Source of the DNA: Myxococcales bacterium
Lineage (GTDB): Bacteria > Myxococcota > Myxococcia > Myxococcales > Myxococcaceae
NCBI GenBank assembly: GCA_003153055.1
Contig: PMBV01000523.1
Span: forward strand, 1-23,334
Direction of reading: 5' to 3'
DNA: 23,334 nucleotides
The notes beneath the pieces were generated by a model. That model did no database searches. It saw only the letters and a list, made by a program, of their open reading frames with translations, and was not told the DNA's origin. Positions within the stretch are counted from its first letter, which is position 1, and the number at the start of each line of letters is the position of its first letter. This document shows positions 16,311-23,334 of this stretch, in pieces. The position numbers and the translations under genes are program-made.

Positions 16311-16335
16311 TCAGAAGACGCCGATGTTGAAGTGC
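16309..16335. repeat. Right copy of the 27-bp direct repeat at the Omp85 gene 3' end
   Basis: Identical to 594-620. It comprises the last codons and stop of the Omp85 gene plus 2 nt beyond. The rest of the Omp85 gene continues to the right, so this copy is the in-context, presumably original, one. Confidence 0.8.
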
Positions 16336-19334
16336 ACCACGTAGGCCGGCTCGTTGATGGCGGTGTCCGGAGCGAGGTTCACGCCGACGTCCAAGGCCAG
16401 AGGGCCGATGGGGGTCACGTAGCGAATGCCGCCCCCCGCCACCGTACGCAGCCGGAAGGAGGTCGGGGCCGCGAGCCAGAGGTTGCCCGCCTCGAAGAAG
16501 GCCCCCAGGTCGAAGGAACCGAAGAGGGGAACGCGGAGCTCTGCTTTGAAGAGCAGGAACAGCTCGCCCCCTTGAGAGGGCACCGGGCCACCGTCGCGGA
16601 GCCGTTGAGCAGCGGGAGTGCAGCCGTCTTGCACCACCAGCACCTGGCAGTCCCGACGCTCCGCCCGGTACTGGCCACGGACGTCCTCGGCGATGAGCTG
16701 GTCTTCGTTGAAGCCGCGCATCGAGGTCGCGCCACCGAGGAAGAAGCGCCTCACCGGGGGCGTCGACGACTTTGGATCCAGCGCGAAGATGCGCCCGGCC
16801 CGAGCGTTGAGGGCCAAGACGACCCTCGGGCCCAGCGGCAGGTAGGCGCTGACCAGCCCCGACATCTTGAGGAAGCTCACGGTCACCGGCTGGTGCTGGT
16901 CGTCCTCGGCGAACAGAGCTCCGGTGACCTCGGCGCTGCCCTGCACCAGCAGGCCCCGATGGGGGTTGAGGGCGTTGTCCCTGAGATCCAAGCTGGGGCT
17001 CAGACGCACCGTCTGCAAGACGAAGGTGCCGAGCCTGAACCTCAGGCGGTCTTGATCGGACGCGTTGGTCGTCAGGAAGAGGCCATCGGCGCTGGCGCTC
17101 GACGTCACATACGACCACTCGACGTCGTACTGGAGCGCGAGCCACAGCTTGGGTCTCACCCATGCGATGCCGGGGACCTCGAAGGTCGTGCCCCAGTCGA
17201 TGGTCGGCCCCAGCGCGAAACGGTTGAAGAGAAACTGGGGGCGAAAGACCCGCTCGCCGCTGGCGTCGGCTCGAAGCCCGAGGTTCGCCGGCAACAGGCT
17301 CCGCGACTGCAGACCGAGATTGACTCGACCCCCCAGGAGCTCCCAGGGGGCGAGACCCGCGGTGGAGACCTGCCCACTGATCGCGGGGGTCGAGAGCATG
17401 AACCAGTTCACCTGCCCGTGGGCATTCAGATTGATGGCCCGGCCACCCAGGTTGGGCGCGTCGAGATCGAACGCCAGCCGGGGTCCATCGGCGACGAAGT
17501 AGCCAAGGCCGAACTCCCCCGACAGCGGCGGGCGCTCACCCACCTTGAGCAGCACGGTCTTGAGCGGCTCGGGTCGCTCGGGCGAGAGCATCTGCACCTC
17601 GACGGTTCGAAAGATGCCCAGCCCCGAGAGGTTGTTCTGGGTCTTGATGATCGCCTCGGCGTCGAGGGGCGCTCCCTCGAGCACCGTGGACTGCCGCAGC
17701 ACCACTTCGTCCAAGGTACGGTGGTTCCCCACCGGCAACACCGCCCGCACTCGCACCTGGGGGCCCGCGTCGACCGCGACCAAGGGCTCGGCGAAGCGGC
17801 CCGTGGCGTCGAGGGAGTAGCTCGCGGTCACCGACGCGAAGAGGTAGCCCTTTCGCCCTAGATCCCGCAGCAGCCCCTGACGGATCCCCTCGAGCAGGTC
17901 GGGGCTGAAGGGGACGTCGGCCTTCATCTGGCCCAAGGAGTCCGCGCGAAAGCCTGGCGGGAGCCCCGTCGTCTTCAGGGCCATGAGGCGCGCCTGAGGG
18001 CCCTCGACGACCGTGAACCGAGCTCGGGCCTCCGAGCCCTCGAGGTCGACGTGGTCGAGCTGCACCGAGGCCTTGAGGTAGCCACGACTCCGGTAGACCG
18101 CGGCCATCGCCCGGGCTGCCTCGGCCCAGGCGTCCTCCTCGAGCACCGTGTCCCACGGTGGGTTCGGCAGCTCGGCGGCGAAGAGGGCCCCCATGCGGCC
18201 CTCGAGCGCGAGAGGGTCGACCGGCGCGCGCACGTCGAGCCCGGTGGAGGGCGCGCTCTGCTCCATCACCACCCGCAGCACCTCGCGCAGCTCCTCGGGT
18301 GTGACCTGGGTCGCGCCGTCGAAGGCCAGCTCGACCACCCTCACGGGAGCGCCCTCGACGATGGAGAAGGTGAGCGTGGCGACGCCGTGCTCGAGGTCGA
18401 CCCGCTCTTCGGGAACGACCTTCACGTCGTGGAAGCCACGAAACCGGTAGAAGCGGCTGACCCTCTGGGCGAGCCGCTGCGAGAGGCCGGTGTCCAACAA
18501 CTCTTCTCCGTCGTAGCCCACCACCGCGGTGAGCGACTTGTCGGTGAACTGGTGGTTGCCCCGAAACCCCAGCCGATAGCGAGGGCCAGCCGTCACCGAG
18601 AAGAGCACTCGCCCCCCAGGCTCGAGGCGCGGTTGGTCGACCCGCGCCCGGTAGAAGGTCGCCTTTTTCAGGGCCCGCCGGAGCGCGTCGGTGCCCTCCT
18701 CGAGGTGAGACACGTCGAGCACGTCACCGAGCTTGGCGCCGACGACCTCGAGCACCTCGCGCAGCGGGAGCCCCGGGTCACCGACCACCGAGAGGGCCGA
18801 GATGCGAGTGGGGAGCCCTTCGACGATGACGAACCCCAGCCAGACTCCGGTCTCTCCCGGGTCGACCCTCGGCTCGACCTGCACTTCCTGGTAGCCCTTG
18901 CGACGGTAGGCCTGCGCCACCCGATCGGCCGCCGCCACGGCGCGCTCGGGCCAGTACTCGCTGCCTGCCTCGAGCTTGGCCGCCGCCAGCACCTCGGCTT
19001 GAGAGAGCGCGTCGCGGCCCTCGACGTAGACCTCGCCCAACAACCGCCGGGGGACGAGCTCGAAGACCAGCTCGGCTCGCCCCGAGGCCTCGTCGACCTC
19101 GACCAGCACGTCGGAGAACCGGCCGGTGGCCCAGAGGTTCTCGATGGAGCGCTGAACCGAGCGCCGCGAGAGGGTCTGGCCCTTGCGCACGGTGATGAGC
19201 GTCGTCACCTTGTCGAGCAGCTTCTCGTCAGCGCCCGATGGGAGCCTCACCTCGACGCTGCCAATGACCACCGCGGGCCCGGTCACGGGGCCCGCCTGCG
19301 ACAGCACAGCGAGGAGGAGGAGCGTCACTCCCAT
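16311..19334 (-). CDS. BamA/TamA-family outer membrane protein with about seven POTRA domains
   Basis: The 1007-aa protein has a short signal peptide (1-14), seven POTRA-like segments (about 22-605) and a C-terminal 16-strand-type barrel (about 606-1007). The POTRA ends are visible as recurring strand motifs: Val-Glu-Gly-Leu-Pro at 171, Thr-Ala-Gly-Pro at 248, Val-Glu-Gly-Ala-Pro at 326, Val-Glu-Gly-Pro at 443 and Asp-Ala-Gly-Pro at 522. (Arg/Lys)-Gly-(Tyr/Phe) helix-end motifs occur at 146, 299, 417 and 495. The barrel has the Omp85 lock motif Gly-Gly-Ala-Thr-Ser-Met-Arg-Gly-Phe (867-875) and a terminal Phe beta-signal (His-Phe-Asn-Ile-Gly-Val-Phe). Loop cysteines 896 and 905 could pair. TamA normally has three POTRAs and BamA five. 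The ATG overlaps the tamB stop by 10 nt, so it should work with that protein as a TamA-like partner in envelope assembly or lipid transport. Confidence 0.93.
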   Translation of the reverse strand: MGVTLLLLAVLSQAGPVTGPAVVIGSVEVRLPSGADEKLLDKVTTLITVRKGQTLSRRSVQRSIENLWATGRFSDVLVEVDEASGRAELVFELVPRRLLGEVYVEGRDALSQAEVLAAAKLEAGSEYWPERAVAAADRVAQAYRRKGYQEVQVEPRVDPGETGVWLGFVIVEGLPTRISALSVVGDPGLPLREVLEVVGAKLGDVLDVSHLEEGTDALRRALKKATFYRARVDQPRLEPGGRVLFSVTAGPRYRLGFRGNHQFTDKSLTAVVGYDGEELLDTGLSQRLAQRVSRFYRFRGFHDVKVVPEERVDLEHGVATLTFSIVEGAPVRVVELAFDGATQVTPEELREVLRVVMEQSAPSTGLDVRAPVDPLALEGRMGALFAAELPNPPWDTVLEEDAWAEAARAMAAVYRSRGYLKASVQLDHVDLEGSEARARFTVVEGPQARLMALKTTGLPPGFRADSLGQMKADVPFSPDLLEGIRQGLLRDLGRKGYLFASVTASYSLDATGRFAEPLVAVDAGPQVRVRAVLPVGNHRTLDEVVLRQSTVLEGAPLDAEAIIKTQNNLSGLGIFRTVEVQMLSPERPEPLKTVLLKVGERPPLSGEFGLGYFVADGPRLAFDLDAPNLGGRAINLNAHGQVNWFMLSTPAISGQVSTAGLAPWELLGGRVNLGLQSRSLLPANLGLRADASGERVFRPQFLFNRFALGPTIDWGTTFEVPGIAWVRPKLWLALQYDVEWSYVTSSASADGLFLTTNASDQDRLRFRLGTFVLQTVRLSPSLDLRDNALNPHRGLLVQGSAEVTGALFAEDDQHQPVTVSFLKMSGLVSAYLPLGPRVVLALNARAGRIFALDPKSSTPPVRRFFLGGATSMRGFNEDQLIAEDVRGQYRAERRDCQVLVVQDGCTPAAQRLRDGGPVPSQGGELFLLFKAELRVPLFGSFDLGAFFEAGNLWLAAPTSFRLRTVAGGGIRYVTPIGPLALDVGVNLAPDTAINEPAYVVHFNIGVF

Positions 19335-22300
19335 TCGAAGCGAAAGCGCAGGTCCACTCCGGGGTTCCCGAAGGGTGTGTTCTGGTTCTGGTCATCCCAC
19401 TGAGCGCGCGCCGAGACTTGCTTGCCGAAGCGATACTCGGCCTGAGCCTTGACGCTCCGCCCGGTGACCGGCTTGGTGATGCCGACCTTGAAGTTGTCCC
19501 ACAGCACCTTGGTGTCGAACGCCACCGCGGGCTCCACGTTGCCGGTCACCTCGTTGAAGCTGGTCGTGAACTTGAGCTGTTGGTCTTTGAGGCCAAGGTC
19601 TCGAGAGAGGAAGCGCTGCACCACCTGATCGAGGCCCGACGCCGAGAGGATCGCCCCCGCCGCGAAGCCCGCCCCGGCCGACCTGTCGCGCTCTCGAGAG
19701 GTGACGCCCAGGGTGAGCAGCGAGAGAATGTCGGTCTCCGGGAGCGAGGGCTCGCTCGAGAAGTTCACCTTGGGGTCATCGAGGCGGCCGAAGGCCTTCA
19801 CCGACACCAAGTATTCGCGAACCTGCGACTGAGCGACGAGGTCGAAGCTGGGTGATTGGCCGTTGAACTGCAAGAGCCCGCGGCTGAGAAAGAAGGTGTT
19901 GCCCGCGAAGAAGGCCTGGGCCCCCTCGCCGACCTCGACGACGCCCACCAGCTGGGGCCGCACGTTGGTGCCCGTCAGCTTCAGCTTCCCCACCAGTCGG
20001 GCACGGGCCAGGTTGTTGTCGATGCGCACATCGCCAGCGCTCGTGAGGTCGACGTCGAGCCTCAACCACTCCTCGGGCGCCTCATCGCTGGGCAGGCCCT
20101 TCTTGGCGCTGACGAGCAGGTTGGTGAGGGTCAGCGGCTGAGTGTAGCGGAGCTTCTGCACATCGAGCCCACCCTGGAGCTGCCAGATCGTCCCGGTGCG
20201 AGTCGCCACCGAGAGCGACCCCGATACGGTCACTGGCACCTCTGGCCTCACCTGCACGGTCACGTCTTCGAGGTCGGCCTCGAGCTCGACCGCGCGCATG
20301 CTCAGGTGGTCGAGCTTGACGTCTCCCCGGGCCCGCAGGCGCCCGTCGTTGAGGAAGCCCTGGACATCCTGGAACAACACTCTCGACTCCGAGAAGTCGG
20401 CCCGGCCACCCAAGGATCGAACCTGGAGATCCGCTCCCCTGACGGCGAAACGAACGTCGGAGATCTCCGCGGTGCCCGCCAGGGCCGGAGCCCGCGCCGG
20501 GCCAGAGAAGGCCGCCGTGAAGTCGACCTTTCCCTGAGGGCGTTCGATGACCGGAACGAAGCTGGACAGCAGGCGGAGATCGATGGACCCCCGAGACTGC
20601 AAGTTGACCAGCGCCGGGCCCCAGGTGCCATCGACCGCCAGCTCGCTGGTGGGCCCCTTGAGCGACAGCGAGCGCACCTGGTACGCCCCCGCTTCGTAGG
20701 CGAGATCCACCGGGCCGGTGTTCGACGCGCTCGTCTCGCCGCGGCCGATCGTCAGCTGTTCGAGGCTGGCCGAAGCCTTGGATTGCCGCCATTGCCGCAT
20801 GGGCCCAGACGCGCGCACGGTGCCCTTCACCTTCGCCCAGAGCTCCTTGGGCAGGAACGCCGAGAGATCATTCAGCTCGACGGTCAGGTTGGCCTGGTAC
20901 GGCCATTCGTTCTTGAAGGCGAGGCCCACGGTGCCCTTCACCCCAGGAAAGAGCGTGCCGAAGATCGAGAAGTCTCGCCCCACCAGCCGACCCTCGAGGT
21001 GGGTGGCCCCCAGCCGTCGGCCCTTCCAGCTCACCTCCGGGGAGCCGAGCCAGCCGTCGACCAGCACCGTGTCGGTGGTGCCCCCCACCTTCGCCCTCGA
21101 GGAGAACGAGCCTGCCACCGGCACGCCGCCCACCCCTCGAGGGTCAACCAGCTCGGCGACCGAGCCCTCATCGAGGGAGAGCTCGTACGACAGCGGGCCA
21201 GCGAAGGCCCAGCGCCCGGCGGCCTTGAACCGCCCCAGCGGCCCAACGAGCTCGAGCGGCTCGAGCACCAGCGCCTCACCGCGATCGAAGCGAGCGACGA
21301 TCTCCGCCGACCCGAGGCGACGGTCGAGGTACTCGACGTCGTGAACCCTCGCGGCGATGACGCCCATGAGCTCGCGCGCCGGGCTGTCGACCGCGGCCAG
21401 AGCGCTCAGGCGCCCGGTCACGACACCGTCTTGGAGGTTCTCCACGAACGGGCTCAAGTCGGCCAACAGGTCGACCATGTCTTCGACCCGGCCGTCGGGG
21501 AGCTGCACCGACGAGCGCACGTGGAGCCCCTGAGGCAAGAAGTCGAGGGCCACGTCACCGAAGTACTGGGTCTGCCCCTTCTGGGCCACCACCGTGGGGA
21601 ACGACAAGACCTTGCCGTCGAGGCGAACGGGGCTCTGCACGACACCCAGCGAGTAGCCCGCGAGCTTGAAGTCACGCAGCGTCGCGTGACCATCGACCCC
21701 GATGCGAGCATAGGGCCCCGCGATGGCGGCCTGCAGCGACCCGACCCCCGCCCAGGGGAGCCCGGCGATGTGGCCGAAGTCCTTCAAGTCGAAGGCGTCC
21801 GAGGCGGCGAAGATGTCCAGGCCCTTGCTGGGATCGTAGTTGAGCCTCACCCGACCGGTGACCCTCGTGTGACCTTCGGCCCCCGCTCGCAACGCGATGT
21901 CATCGAAGGTGACGGCCTCACCACTCACCCCGAAGCGAAAGGTCCCAGCGGAGGCGGCGAACGTCAGAATGTCTTCTCCGTCGGAGCGAGGGGCGTCGAA
22001 GGGCCGAGCGGCGAGGATGAACCGGCCGGTGCGGAACTCCATGTCTCCCGACAGCGACGGCGTCGGCAAGAGGTGGCCGGTCACCCCGCCCTTCACCGAC
22101 GCGGGGAACTCGACCCAGGCGCCAGGGATGCTGCAACGAGCCATCACTCTGGCAAACGAGGCGTCGTGGGTCTCGACCCGCGCCTTGACCGGCCACCCCT
22201 CGGTGAGCTGGAGCTCGCCCGTCACCCGGATGTCGCCCTCACCCGACTGGGCCGAGAAGTCCTCGAGGAGCACCCGACGGCCGCTCCACACGACTCGCGC

Positions 22301-23206
22301 CGAGAAGTCGCCCGGCGCGTAGATGCCCAGGGCCAGTTGGGTCGCCTGCACCTCCGCGCGAATCGTCGGCTCGTCGACGCGGCCGTTGACCTCCACCCGT
22401 GCCCACACCTGGCCCGAGGGCGTCGGCAGCTCGATGCCCAGCCGCCCGAGCGCGTCGAGCGGCACGTAGACCTGCCCGCGCGCGGCGACCTGGGGCACTG
22501 CCTCGCAGAGGCCATCGAGCTGCCCCGACAGGTTCACCGACACGCCCTCGACGTTGAGCTCGCCCCGGTGCACGTCGAGCTGAGCAGCGCTCTGATCGAG
22601 GGCGCTCTCGAGGGTCAGCTTACCCAGGCGCAGCTCACGGTTTCCCAGCCTCAGCGCCCCTGACCGGCCGTCGACCGCCAGCTCGAAGTCGCGGCGTCCC
22701 AGGGTGGCGCGCACCGACACGCCCTCGAGGCGAAGCTCGCGGTCACCCGACCTGACGCGCACCCGCGCCTCATCTATCTCGAGCTCGGCCAGGCGCACTC
22801 GCTTGAGCACGTCCAGCGGACAGGTGCGGGGCGCTGGAGGGCCCCCGCTCACCGGGGCCGGGGCGGCCAAGGTGATGTTGATCTCGGGCCGCACGAGGCG
22901 CACGTCTTGAAGCGAGACGCCTCCGAAGAAGAAGCCCCTGAGCGATACGCGGGCGCGCTCGGCGGTCACCAAGGGTTCAGCTCTGTCGGGCGTGGTGACC
23001 CTCACCCGGCTCACCTCGACCGCGGCGGTGAGCGGGTCGACCTCGCACCGGCCGATGGAGACCTCGGCCCCCAGAGCGGCGGGCAGGCGCTGCCTGAGCT
23101 CCTCGCACAACAGCTCGCCCGCGCGATCGGTCTTGAGGAGCAACACCCCGGAAAGAGCGCCCAGCGCCGCCAGGACCAGCGCTTGTCTGAGGCGGCGTTT
23201 TCGCAT
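19325..23206 (-). CDS. tamB: TamB-family translocation/assembly module protein
   Basis: The 1293-aa protein has a basic N-terminus, one membrane segment (about 9-24) and a long run of short amphipathic strands, as expected for the AsmA/TamB lipid-transfer superfamily, whose members form a periplasm-spanning hydrophobic groove. The C-terminal DUF490/TamB region (about 950-1293) has its typical blocks: Ser-Arg-Gly-Leu-Leu-Gln-Phe-Asn-Gly (about 1108), Pro-Ser-Phe-Asp-Leu, then Phe-Ser-Ser-Glu-Pro-x-Leu-Pro-Glu-Thr-Asp-Ile-Leu-Ser-Leu-Leu-Thr-Leu-Gly (about 1149-1167), ending with an aromatic Arg-Phe-Glu-Trp-Glu. Length matches TamB (about 1260 in enterobacteria). ATG 23206 is used, with a GGAG 11 nt upstream, rather distant. 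It is followed by the Omp85 gene with a 10-nt overlap. The order tamB then tamA-type is the reverse of the enterobacterial tamA-tamB arrangement. Confidence 0.93.
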   Translation of the reverse strand: MRKRRLRQALVLAALGALSGVLLLKTDRAGELLCEELRQRLPAALGAEVSIGRCEVDPLTAAVEVSRVRVTTPDRAEPLVTAERARVSLRGFFFGGVSLQDVRLVRPEINITLAAPAPVSGGPPAPRTCPLDVLKRVRLAELEIDEARVRVRSGDRELRLEGVSVRATLGRRDFELAVDGRSGALRLGNRELRLGKLTLESALDQSAAQLDVHRGELNVEGVSVNLSGQLDGLCEAVPQVAARGQVYVPLDALGRLGIELPTPSGQVWARVEVNGRVDEPTIRAEVQATQLALGIYAPGDFSARVVWSGRRVLLEDFSAQSGEGDIRVTGELQLTEGWPVKARVETHDASFARVMARCSIPGAWVEFPASVKGGVTGHLLPTPSLSGDMEFRTGRFILAARPFDAPRSDGEDILTFAASAGTFRFGVSGEAVTFDDIALRAGAEGHTRVTGRVRLNYDPSKGLDIFAASDAFDLKDFGHIAGLPWAGVGSLQAAIAGPYARIGVDGHATLRDFKLAGYSLGVVQSPVRLDGKVLSFPTVVAQKGQTQYFGDVALDFLPQGLHVRSSVQLPDGRVEDMVDLLADLSPFVENLQDGVVTGRLSALAAVDSPARELMGVIAARVHDVEYLDRRLGSAEIVARFDRGEALVLEPLELVGPLGRFKAAGRWAFAGPLSYELSLDEGSVAELVDPRGVGGVPVAGSFSSRAKVGGTTDTVLVDGWLGSPEVSWKGRRLGATHLEGRLVGRDFSIFGTLFPGVKGTVGLAFKNEWPYQANLTVELNDLSAFLPKELWAKVKGTVRASGPMRQWRQSKASASLEQLTIGRGETSASNTGPVDLAYEAGAYQVRSLSLKGPTSELAVDGTWGPALVNLQSRGSIDLRLLSSFVPVIERPQGKVDFTAAFSGPARAPALAGTAEISDVRFAVRGADLQVRSLGGRADFSESRVLFQDVQGFLNDGRLRARGDVKLDHLSMRAVELEADLEDVTVQVRPEVPVTVSGSLSVATRTGTIWQLQGGLDVQKLRYTQPLTLTNLLVSAKKGLPSDEAPEEWLRLDVDLTSAGDVRIDNNLARARLVGKLKLTGTNVRPQLVGVVEVGEGAQAFFAGNTFFLSRGLLQFNGQSPSFDLVAQSQVREYLVSVKAFGRLDDPKVNFSSEPSLPETDILSLLTLGVTSRERDRSAGAGFAAGAILSASGLDQVVQRFLSRDLGLKDQQLKFTTSFNEVTGNVEPAVAFDTKVLWDNFKVGITKPVTGRSVKAQAEYRFGKQVSARAQWDDQNQNTPFGNPGVDLRFRFEWE

Positions 23207-23334
23207 GCGTGCGAGAGCTCCGACGTACCACCGAGACGGGTTATTCCCTCGAGGCAGTCGAGCACAGCCCGCCCCGCCGACCCAACAGGTTCCGGCGCTA
23301 GGTGACTGGGTGTGAAACGCCGACCGAGCCCGAA
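23207..23334. other. Region upstream of tamB
   Basis: This 128-nt stretch should contain the leader and perhaps the promoter of the tamB operon. I see a GGAG 11 nt before the ATG but no convincing promoter, operator or other gene. Confidence 0.35.

Noticed and set aside
16292..16314. CTGACG/CGTCAG inverted repeat as the terminator of the tamBA operon
   Set aside because: The stem is only 6 bp with an 11-nt loop and no U-run. It may matter more as part of the recombination site.
1..23334. tRNA, rRNA or CRISPR array
   Set aside because: No cloverleaf-like segment with a conserved T-loop, no rRNA-like stretch and no regularly spaced short repeats were seen on either strand.

Overview
The window looks like a chromosomal segment from a high-GC predatory or social bacterium of the Myxococcota (delta-proteobacterial type). 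The reasons are the strong G/C third-position bias, several secreted Cys-rich or Asp/Ala-rich lipoproteins, very large lipoproteins built from eukaryote-like modules (EGF, fibronectin III, C-type lectin), and an Omp85 protein with an unusually long POTRA array. This placement rests on style and content, not on a marker gene.

Layout from the left, plus strand first. Positions 1-60 carry the last 19 codons of a truncated upstream gene. It overlaps (ATGA) an Imm26-like immunity gene (57-545), so the left edge looks like the end of a polymorphic toxin/immunity pair. Everything after this is on the minus strand. A short cluster (790-3100) reads, in order of transcription, C10 (streptopain-family) cysteine protease, a 161-aa unknown, and a 98-aa Cys-rich lipoprotein. 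An 0.8-kb stretch (3101-3923) has no convincing gene but holds a likely decayed IS91-type transposase fragment.

From 16188 down to 3924 lies a compact set of exported proteins. They are a 1422-aa lipoprotein (papain-like peptidase, Fn3, EGF, beta-propeller-like and LamG-like parts), a 1595-aa lipoprotein (six SUEL-type lectin-like repeats plus a C-type lectin domain), a 666-aa membrane-anchored or secreted protein with a beta-rich N-half and a HEAT-like C-half, a 200-aa Asp/Ala-rich lipoprotein, and a small unknown. Spacings of 28 nt, 14 nt and a 4-nt overlap suggest that the first four are one transcription unit. The right end (16311-23206) is a tamB-tamA-type pair with a 10-nt overlap, the outer-membrane/lipid transport and assembly module.

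The most interesting structural signal is a 27-bp perfect direct repeat at 594-620 and 16309-16335. The right copy is the very 3' end of the Omp85 (tamA-type) gene, including its stop codon. The left copy has no other Omp85 sequence beside it. This is the geometry left by site-specific integration into the 3' end of a gene. It makes 621-16308, with the protease and lectin lipoprotein cargo, a candidate genomic island of about 15.7 kb inserted next to tamBA. No integrase is visible, so this remains an inference.
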